64,000 bases of DNA. Source: Methylomonas sp. UP202. GTDB taxonomy: Bacteria > Pseudomonadota > Gammaproteobacteria > Methylococcales > Methylomonadaceae. The DNA lies in contig NZ_CP123898.1 in NCBI RefSeq assembly GCF_029910655.1, forward strand, positions 1-64,000, given 5' to 3'. The notes beneath the pieces are model-generated. The model saw only the letters and a program-made list of their open reading frames with translations. It searched no databases and was not told where the DNA came from. Made by a program: the position numbers and the translations under genes. Positions 57,260 to 64,000 of the stretch are shown piece by piece. Numbering within the stretch: the stretch's first letter is position 1; each line of letters opens with the position of its first letter.

Positions 57260-59116
57260 TTAATACGAAGCCAGCGAGGAGGCGTTACGCGTGCCAGCTT
57301 TGACTTCATAAAGGGCCGCGTCCGCCAATTTGATCAATTCCTGCCATCCGGGCCGATTGCCAACAGAGCCTGCGACACCAATGCTCACGGTAAGCGGCCT
57401 GGGCAGATCGATGTCTTTGGGCTGTTGCGACTGAATGACCTGACGGATACGCTCGGCCAACGACAGCGCTGTTTGGCCGTCAGTGTTAGTGGCGATTACC
57501 AAAAACTCTTCCCCGCCAAAGCGGCAAGCGATATCTGTGGCTCTGACCGCTGTTTTCATTATATTTGCGACATGGGTCAACACGACATCACCGGCATCGT
57601 GACCCAGAGTATCGTTTACCATTTTGAAATGGTCCAGGTCCAGCATCATCACGCTGATCGATTTTTGATGACGCAGAACCGCTTCCCACTCCTGCTGCAA
57701 ACGTGATAGCGCGTAGCGTCTGTTCGGCAACCCAGTCAGCATATCGGTATTGGCAATAACGCTGAGACGCCGGTTGGCAACCGCCAACTCGGCATTGTAA
57801 TGCTCAATTTCCTGCTTTTCCTTTTCCAGCTCCTGCTGCAAGGTAATGATGCGTTGACCGGCTCGGATACGCGCCAATAAGATTCTGAGGTTGACTGGTT
57901 TGGTTACGTAATCGTCGATGCCAGCATCGAACGCTTCCACCAGCTCGTCTTCTGTAGTTGCTGCGGTTAACATAATGACGTACAGCATTTTGCCTATTTC
58001 CAAGTCGCGTAAGATTTTTGTGAGCGCGAGACCATCCATTGGCGACATGCGCCAGTCGGTAATGAGCAGTTGCGGTTTGCGTTCCAACACAATTTGCAAG
58101 GCGGATTTGCCATCCCGACAGACTTCTACCTGGTGGCCGGCTGCTGTCAGTTGTTTGCAGAGTCGCGTCAATAGTAAAGCGTCGTCGTCTACTAGTAATA
58201 TACGCAAACCGGGTAAGGTGTTGCTCGTATCGGATTCGGTTTCTGGAAAGGTGAGCCTGGTTTCGGTCTGGACGTCAATCAGCTTACCCCATTCGTGCCA
58301 TTGGCACACGACATCTTCGGCAAACGTACTAAATGCTTCTTTCTCAATGTTATGCAATGCCGCATCCCGCTGTAGATCGGGCAGGGACACTTTTCGGTAA
58401 GGGTCGTCCGCGATACAGTAATGCGCAATTTGCCTGGCAAATGCCAGTTGGCTGGCAAAGCGAACCATACGGTTAACTTCAGCCTGCGGCGGGCCGAAAC
58501 TCATTTTCAATGCGTTGACAAATACTTCCGGTATGCCCCAATCCTGTATCAGTATCAACGTCAGCCGGCGATGATTGATGGCAAAATATTGTTCTTCCAG
58601 TTTCAGTAGTTCAGCGCCGCTGGCTTGGGCGAGACACTTGGAGTAAATATCTGGCCATGCCGTCGCCAGTGCCAATTTGCCGATGTCGGCCAGTATTCCC
58701 ACAGTAAAAGCCTCTTCGGGAGCTACAGTGCGTTCACGGGCAGTAAGCACTGCGATGGCGACAGCCGTAGCTAGCGACTTCATCCAATAAGTGCCGTAAT
58801 CGAACTGTGTGCACGCTCCTTGCCGGTTATTGCCGACCAACGACAGACTCACGGCAAAATTGCGCACTGCGTGCAGCCCCATCATCTGTACTGCGTCGAA
58901 TACATTGGCTATAGGCCGGCGCGCACCGAACGCAGCTGAATTGGCAAAACTTAGGATACGCGCGGTCAAGGCCGGATCGGCCTTTATTACTTCAGCCAGT
59001 TTTTGTACGCTCGTATCTGTTTTTTGCACCAGTTGCATGACAGTCAAAGCAGTACCCGCCGGCGATGGCAAGTGCTTGGAAGCCTTGAATTCGTGAAAAT
59101 TGAAATCTTCTCCCAC
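57260..59116 (-). CDS. HDOD - response regulator - diguanylate cyclase
   Basis: This 618-residue signalling protein has three domains. Residues about 15-215 are an HDOD domain (GTALTVMQLVQKTDTSVQKL, AVQMMGLHAVRNFAVSL), residues about 305-425 a receiver domain (LRILLVDDDALLLTRL, phospho-acceptor Asp in LLITDWRMSPMDG) and residues about 450-618 a GGDEF domain (MLTGLPNRRYALSRL, LDLDHFKMVNDTLGHD, FGGEEFLVI) with an RATD inhibitory site five residues before GGEEF. It would make cyclic di-GMP after phosphorylation. It starts 2 bp downstream of the hybrid kinase gene, so they form an operon and the kinase is the probable phosphodonor. Confidence 0.9.
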   Translation of the reverse strand: MGEDFNFHEFKASKHLPSPAGTALTVMQLVQKTDTSVQKLAEVIKADPALTARILSFANSAAFGARRPIANVFDAVQMMGLHAVRNFAVSLSLVGNNRQGACTQFDYGTYWMKSLATAVAIAVLTARERTVAPEEAFTVGILADIGKLALATAWPDIYSKCLAQASGAELLKLEEQYFAINHRRLTLILIQDWGIPEVFVNALKMSFGPPQAEVNRMVRFASQLAFARQIAHYCIADDPYRKVSLPDLQRDAALHNIEKEAFSTFAEDVVCQWHEWGKLIDVQTETRLTFPETESDTSNTLPGLRILLVDDDALLLTRLCKQLTAAGHQVEVCRDGKSALQIVLERKPQLLITDWRMSPMDGLALTKILRDLEIGKMLYVIMLTAATTEDELVEAFDAGIDDYVTKPVNLRILLARIRAGQRIITLQQELEKEKQEIEHYNAELAVANRRLSVIANTDMLTGLPNRRYALSRLQQEWEAVLRHQKSISVMMLDLDHFKMVNDTLGHDAGDVVLTHVANIMKTAVRATDIACRFGGEEFLVIATNTDGQTALSLAERIRQVIQSQQPKDIDLPRPLTVSIGVAGSVGNRPGWQELIKLADAALYEVKAGTRNASSLASY

Positions 59117-59118
59117 TG

Positions 59119-62100
59119 TTAAGTTCCTACTTCCCGCCCCAGGGCCGCGATTAATTCGTTGACGGCATTCCTGACTGCCTTAACCATTTCTGCAAAATCG
59201 GCGGTATCGGAGTGTCTGGCACTATGCTCCAAATCAGCAGCCAACGCCGTCAAACGACCGGCGCAAAAATGCCCTGCCATACCTTTAATGGCGTGCGCAG
59301 CGTTGGCCAAGGCTGGCAGATCGCCAATGGCCAGCGCATTTTCTACATCGGAAAGTCTGGCTGGACTATCTTCGATAAATAGATCGACCATGTCCTGCAG
59401 CAATTCCGTATCATTGTCCAAATGCTTTAACGATGTGGCAAAATCCCATACTATGTCGTCTGTTCCGGTGTTGCTATGCCTTGCAATCGGCGTGTCGCCA
59501 CTCGATTCACCCAGTTCCCGTTTACCCAGCCAGTGTGTTAGCGTTTTTATTAACAGTGTTTTAGAAACCGGTTTGGTGAGGAAATCATCCATTCCTGCAG
59601 ACAGGCACTTATCGCGTTCCTCATTGGAGGCATGAGCTGTTAGGGCGACAACGGGCGTGCGCTCAAACTGTCCACTCAATTCACGTCCGCGCAGAGTGCG
59701 GACGGCCTCATAGCCGTCCATCACTGGCATTTGGCAATCCATCAACACCAGATCGTATCTACCATGCGTCAGCTTTTCCAACGCCTCCATTCCATTTTCC
59801 ACCAGATCAACGTAACAGTGGAAGCGGGTTAACCTGCCAACAATCACTTTTTGGTTAACTTTATTGTCTTCGGCGACCAAAATACGCTTACAACTAAAAT
59901 CCGGCAGCTCAAGGTTATTTGTAACTTTACCAGCCGGTTTTTCGACAGGCGTCTGGAGGGCGTTAATGATGGCATCGAAGAGCATTACTTGCCTCACAGG
60001 CTTTAACAAGACTTGCGCAAAACCAAATTTCGCCCGTTCGCTTTCGCTACCGAAGCCGCCAGACGACAATAGCAGTCGCGGTATCCGAGCGATTGCAGGA
60101 TCTTTGTCGATGGCATCGGCCAAAGCGTAACCATCCATCTCCGGCATTTGTAAGTCCGACAGCAGGATATCGAAGGGCTGGCTGTCACGCACCGCTGACG
60201 CAAGTATCTCCAGCGCCTCAGCGGCATTATTAGTTGCGGAAACATTCATTCCCCAATGTTCGAGGTAGTGAAACAAGATCTTGCGGTTGGTCGCATTGTC
60301 ATCAACGATCAAAGCGCGCTTTTCGGTCAAATCAGAAGCAGGAGCAGGCAAAACTGTTTCGCCGGCCTGCAGCGACAATGTGAACCAGAAACAGGCTCCC
60401 TCTCCTGAAGCACTTTCTACCCCAATGTTTCCCCCCATAATCTTAACCAGATTTTTACTGATAGACAGCCCCAAGCCAGTACCGCCAAATCGGCGTGCGG
60501 TCGAACTGTCAGCCTGTGCAAACGGCTGAAACAATCTGGCTTGGTCTTCCGGACTTAAACCAATGCCGGTATCTTTTACTTCAAAACGTAACATAGCTGT
60601 ATCGCCGTTTTGTTCTTGCTGCATTACCTTGATAAAGACCTCACCGTGATCGGTAAACTTGATCGCGTTGCCGACCAAATTAGTCAGTACTTGCCGTATC
60701 CGATTGGGGTCGCTCCGCCAGCGTTTTTGTAAATCCGGGGGCAAAAAGCAATTGAGCTCTAAACCTTTGTCATGGGCGCGTCCGGACATCAATGTACAGA
60801 CTTCCTCTATTATCACCTGTAAATTAAACTCGACGCATTCCAACTCGACCTTACCGGCCTCCAGCTTAGAAAAATCCAAAATATCGTTGATGATAATCAA
60901 CAGGGACTCCGCCGAATTACAGGCCGTATCAATTAAGTCGAGCTGCTCAGCGTTGAGATCAGTATCTTTAACAATATCCAACATGCCCAACACACCGTTC
61001 ATGGGTGTTCGGATTTCATGACTCATGTTAGCTAGAAATTCTGATTTAATCCTGGTAGCTTGTTCCGCAGCATTCCGTGCCGCTTCCAGCGATTTCTTTA
61101 CCTGTTCCTGCAAAATCGCTAGCGCCAGCATATCACTGACCTGCTGTAACATGGTCAGACGAGACTCAAGACGGACCGGGTAGGGATCCGTATATAAAAA
61201 TAAAATACCCAAGGTTTTGCCTGCCGACACTATCGGCAGGATGTAGTGGCCGTGTGCCTGCATGCCATCGAAAACATGATCGTGGCGTGGATCGCAAAAA
61301 CAATCGTCCGACACGATTAGCTCCTGCGAGATGGCTGCACGTCCGCACAGGCAGGCGCCGTAGGGAATGCGTTGTTCACGACGAATGAATTCCTCACTGA
61401 ATCTACCATGCAACACGAACATATCCAGAAAATCTTGCTCAGGGTCTTTTAGAAACAGGCCACCCTTTCGCTGCAGATCGAACGCTTTCAGTTCGAACAA
61501 AATGTCGAGCACCTGAGTAATGCGCTCCTGTAGAGGAAGCGTTTTTTGCAATGTTTCCGAAATAGCCAGTCTAGCGGTGGTATCGGCATTTTCCATCAAT
61601 AGCGCCTGTTCACTGTTAACTTGATCCGTTATATCACGCTGGATTTGAACATAACCGATCAGCGCTTTTTCGTTATCTCGAATGGCCGTGATATTGATAT
61701 CCGCCCAGTAATCCCTTTCGTCGGGCGGCGTGGTTTGGCCGGCAATCTGAAACGGCTCGGCTCCGCGACGGCGGTTGAGTAATCGTCCTCTCCAGGCGCC
61801 GTCTTCCAGTAGGTCGTGTTGCATGCGCGCCAACATTTCCTTGCTGGCATTGGAACTGTCTAGTATATCCGGCGTATTTCCTAGCAAATCAGATTCTGAC
61901 CAGCCAGTAAAATTGCATACGGTCGGGTTAGCATATTGAATATTGCCGGACGCGTCAGTGACTAGAATCATTTCGTTGCTGGCATCCAGCGCCCGCTTCA
62001 AGGTCAAAAGACAATTTTCATTTTCTTTCAACTGAGTAATGTCACGGCGGATTGACATATACTGAACCGGTTTGCCATTGTCCCCCAGAATTGGCATGAT

Positions 62101-62643
62101 GGTGGTATCCACCCAATAAAGTTCACCGTGTTTATTTCGGTTGCATATTTCGCCTTGCCAAGGCTCGCCCTGCGCAATGCTACGCCACATATCACGCATG
62201 AACGTTTTGTCGTGATAACCGGAATTTACGATGCGGTGATCTTGCCCTAACAATTCGTCCTCGCCGTAACCGGACACTTGGCAAAAGTGTCTGTTGGCCA
62301 GGGTAATTCGGCCTTGCGCGTCAGTGACACTGACCAGCGCATGGATATCTAATGCCTTAAATAGATGCTGTTGATATTTGGTATGACTGTCGTTAATGGC
62401 TTGTCCCTCTGCGATCCTGGATACTAAGGGCCGTATGGCGTATAGCCATATTACCGCAGCAGCCAGAACGCTCGGTACGATCGTGTCGATCAAAATGTTC
62501 TGTAGTGGAGTCAGCACAATTTCCCATAGCGACAATGCGTTCAGCAGCAATAACTTTAGAGTTTCGGCCGCTATCATCGCCATGCTGATAACAACAAGAA
62601 GGAAAACAAATGAGACTTTGATAACCGGTTTCGTCATAGACAA
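59119..62643 (-). CDS. Hybrid sensor histidine kinase with PAS, GAF, two REC, HPt
   Basis: This 1174-residue membrane kinase has membrane segments near residues 8-30 and 52-70 and PAS domains around 95-205 (VSVTDAQGRITLANRHF) and 220-345 (EMILVTDASGNIQYAN). A GAF domain covers about 370-520, and HisKA has the phospho-His in FLANMSHEIRTPMNGVLG near 545. The ATPase follows (NLVGNAIKFTDHG, GIGLSPEDQARLF, GGTGLGLSIS), then receivers (LIVDDNATNRKIL and ILVAEDNKVNQKV) and an HPt with His in AHAIKGMAGHF. It is a complete phosphorelay in one chain. The downstream REC-GGDEF protein, 2 bp away, is the natural output. Confidence 0.92.
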   Translation of the reverse strand: MSMTKPVIKVSFVFLLVVISMAMIAAETLKLLLLNALSLWEIVLTPLQNILIDTIVPSVLAAAVIWLYAIRPLVSRIAEGQAINDSHTKYQQHLFKALDIHALVSVTDAQGRITLANRHFCQVSGYGEDELLGQDHRIVNSGYHDKTFMRDMWRSIAQGEPWQGEICNRNKHGELYWVDTTIMPILGDNGKPVQYMSIRRDITQLKENENCLLTLKRALDASNEMILVTDASGNIQYANPTVCNFTGWSESDLLGNTPDILDSSNASKEMLARMQHDLLEDGAWRGRLLNRRRGAEPFQIAGQTTPPDERDYWADINITAIRDNEKALIGYVQIQRDITDQVNSEQALLMENADTTARLAISETLQKTLPLQERITQVLDILFELKAFDLQRKGGLFLKDPEQDFLDMFVLHGRFSEEFIRREQRIPYGACLCGRAAISQELIVSDDCFCDPRHDHVFDGMQAHGHYILPIVSAGKTLGILFLYTDPYPVRLESRLTMLQQVSDMLALAILQEQVKKSLEAARNAAEQATRIKSEFLANMSHEIRTPMNGVLGMLDIVKDTDLNAEQLDLIDTACNSAESLLIIINDILDFSKLEAGKVELECVEFNLQVIIEEVCTLMSGRAHDKGLELNCFLPPDLQKRWRSDPNRIRQVLTNLVGNAIKFTDHGEVFIKVMQQEQNGDTAMLRFEVKDTGIGLSPEDQARLFQPFAQADSSTARRFGGTGLGLSISKNLVKIMGGNIGVESASGEGACFWFTLSLQAGETVLPAPASDLTEKRALIVDDNATNRKILFHYLEHWGMNVSATNNAAEALEILASAVRDSQPFDILLSDLQMPEMDGYALADAIDKDPAIARIPRLLLSSGGFGSESERAKFGFAQVLLKPVRQVMLFDAIINALQTPVEKPAGKVTNNLELPDFSCKRILVAEDNKVNQKVIVGRLTRFHCYVDLVENGMEALEKLTHGRYDLVLMDCQMPVMDGYEAVRTLRGRELSGQFERTPVVALTAHASNEERDKCLSAGMDDFLTKPVSKTLLIKTLTHWLGKRELGESSGDTPIARHSNTGTDDIVWDFATSLKHLDNDTELLQDMVDLFIEDSPARLSDVENALAIGDLPALANAAHAIKGMAGHFCAGRLTALAADLEHSARHSDTADFAEMVKAVRNAVNELIAALGREVGT

Positions 62644-62769
62644 TGTTTGAAGGTATGTGTTCCGGAAAAGTTTAGTCTAAACTTTGTGCAAAAGATGTCC
62701 GAAGGATACCTTGTCCGAAAGCACTCAATCGATAAACTCTAACCATTCCAAACTTTTATAACGATCGCT

Positions 62770-63909
62770 TTGATATCGCTCGAGACTACTCAGCCCGCCT
62801 TAAAAATCCTGTTGGTCGACGATGACCGCATGACCCGCCTACACCTGAAAAACTTAGTGTGCAAAGCGGGGCATCGTGTGGTCGAAGCGGCGAATGGCCT
62901 CGAAGGTGTTTCGGCATTTGAAAACGAAGCGCCTGATTTGATATTGATGGATGTAAGCATGCCAGTGATGACTGGTTACGAAGCCGCTACCCTGATTAAA
63001 CAGCAAGCGTCAGAGCGTTTTGTACCAATCATTTTTCTCACCGCGCATAGCGACGATGAATCTTTGGCTCAATGTGTGGTCAGCGGCGGCGACGACTTTT
63101 TGGCAAAACCGGTCAATAAGGTCTTATTAAACGCCAAAATTACCGCGATGTTGCGTATTAGCCGCATGAATCGCGAGTTGGAAGTCTATAAAAGACGCAC
63201 AGAGGAGGAAATCGAATTGAGCCATCATGTGTTCGACTCGCTGACCCGACGGATGAGTGATAACATCATCTCGGAAATAACTAACTGGCAGCGTTCGGCT
63301 GGTCATTTTAACGGCGATTTGATGATTTATGACAAGTCGCCCTCCGGCAAATTGTATCTGCTGTTGGGCGATTTCACCGGGCACGGCCTATCCGCAGCAA
63401 TTGGAGCCCTGCCAACTTCGGACGTGTTTTTTGCTATGACGCGGCGCGATTTCGACGCCGCTTCTATTCTGGCCGAGATCAACCGGAAATTGCGCGAGAT
63501 CATGCCTATCAGCCACTTTTGCGCCAGTGGCTTTATATGCTACGACGCAGAAACGGATTTGATTGAAATATTCAATGGAGGCCTGCCTCCTATAATCGTC
63601 TTGGATGCTAACCGCAAAATCGTTAGCCACATTAATTCGCGTAACTTGCCCTTGGGCATTCTATCTGCAGGCAGTTTTCAACCAGAAATTACGACTCTAA
63701 CAAAAAAAATCGGATATACGCTGATACTCTATTCTGACGGTGTGACTGAAGCGCGAAATAGCGACGGCCAAATGTTTGGCGAGGATAGATTAAATGCAGC
63801 TTTACAAAGCGCTGACGCACCTTATTCCGCCATAAAGACGGCATTGGAACACTATATTGGTAGCCAACCCTTGGAGGACGATGTATCTTTAGTAACAATA
63901 AGTCTGTAA
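62770..63909 (+). CDS. Response regulator with PP2C (SpoIIE-type) phosphatase
   Basis: This protein of about 379 residues has an N-terminal receiver (KILLVDDDRMTRLHLKNLV, Asp in LILMDVSMPVMTG) and a C-terminal PP2C-type Ser/Thr phosphatase (LYLLLGDFTGHGLSAAIGA, LILYSDGVTEARNSDGQMFG, EDDVSLVTISL), as in RsbU-like and HsbR-like regulators. A helical linker (about residues 125-160) joins them. The likely start is a TTG at 62770 because the first ATG (62830) would cut into the receiver. No Shine-Dalgarno is evident. It is divergent from the hybrid kinase and probably part of the same pathway; its anti-sigma-antagonist substrate is not in the window. Confidence 0.88.
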   Translation: MISLETTQPALKILLVDDDRMTRLHLKNLVCKAGHRVVEAANGLEGVSAFENEAPDLILMDVSMPVMTGYEAATLIKQQASERFVPIIFLTAHSDDESLAQCVVSGGDDFLAKPVNKVLLNAKITAMLRISRMNRELEVYKRRTEEEIELSHHVFDSLTRRMSDNIISEITNWQRSAGHFNGDLMIYDKSPSGKLYLLLGDFTGHGLSAAIGALPTSDVFFAMTRRDFDAASILAEINRKLREIMPISHFCASGFICYDAETDLIEIFNGGLPPIIVLDANRKIVSHINSRNLPLGILSAGSFQPEITTLTKKIGYTLILYSDGVTEARNSDGQMFGEDRLNAALQSADAPYSAIKTALEHYIGSQPLEDDVSLVTISL

Positions 63910-64000
63910 GACGGTGTTCAGTTTATATGCATAAACCGACATTCAACAGATGTAATTGACCGGCAGCATAGGGTCGTTGCTTGCCTTTCACTACCCATCC
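63910..64000. other. Window end, no gene seen
   Basis: No gene or terminator is recognised in the last 91 bases. Confidence 0.5.

Noticed and set aside
1-64000. tRNA, rRNA or tmRNA genes
   Set aside because: I saw no cloverleaf or rRNA signatures anywhere in the window.

Overview
The window looks like part of a large self-transmissible plasmid of a gammaproteobacterium. The composition and gene style suggest an environmental organism, possibly a methanotroph of the Methylococcales, but that lineage guess is inference. A plasmid is favoured over a chromosome because a Rep_3-type initiator with tandem iterons (6.2-8.2 kb), a ParA-type partition pair and a ParM-type partition pair all sit beside a complete F-type conjugation system. 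The gene order (traLEKB-dsbC-VAC, trbI, a TrhF-type peptidase, traWUN, traFHG, MOBH traI, traD, a double MobI-like protein, FlhDC-like regulators) is that of the SXT/R391-IncA/C branch of F-type systems.

Layout. 1-2.2 kb: a gene cut by the window edge, decayed IS6 and IS4 remnants and a broken toxin-antitoxin pair. 2.3-4.05 kb: a tyrosine recombinase. 4.05-5.1 kb: non-coding, with repeated ATAGCTAGCTAT palindromes around a hairpin-rich GC island. 5.1-8.2 kb: parA, a small partner, the convergent rep gene and the iteron array (oriV). 8.2-37.2 kb: the main transfer operon, interrupted between traU and traN by a 6-kb element with three tyrosine-recombinase-like genes and a TnpC-like gene. 37.3-38.9 kb: a minus-strand operon with a lytic transglycosylase, FlhD-like and FlhC-like activator genes and a zinc-ribbon membrane protein. 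38.9-40.2 kb: ParR/ParM-like genes. 40.3-42.6 kb: a duplicated MobI-like gene and a repeat-rich non-coding region, a candidate cis-acting transfer locus. 42.6-48.9 kb: a lipoprotein, traI, traD and accessory genes. 48.9-57.2 kb: cargo (an MBOAT acyltransferase with a DltD/AlgJ-like partner, AT-rich orphan membrane genes, two IS5-family elements, an SRAP protein, umuD and a truncated umuC). 57.3-63.9 kb: three signalling genes (HDOD-REC-GGDEF, a hybrid histidine kinase, REC-PP2C).

Two signals stand out. First, a 47-bp palindrome occurs three times with perfect identity, each copy 45-58 bp upstream of the first gene of a transfer unit (traL, mobI-like, lipoprotein-traI). A degenerate fourth copy precedes traF. 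Two of the perfect copies lie between divergent genes, where a terminator makes little sense, and the length and symmetry fit an operator for an FlhD4C2-like activator, which the plasmid itself encodes. Second, between the pilin gene and traC there is a 50-residue protein resembling only the N-terminal PLMP/RRXRR domain of IscB. It is preceded by about 140 nt that fold into several stems, as expected of an omega (HEARO) RNA, and its reading frame overlaps the start of traC. This may be an IscB locus reduced to guide-RNA scaffold plus RNA-binding domain and kept inside a transfer operon.
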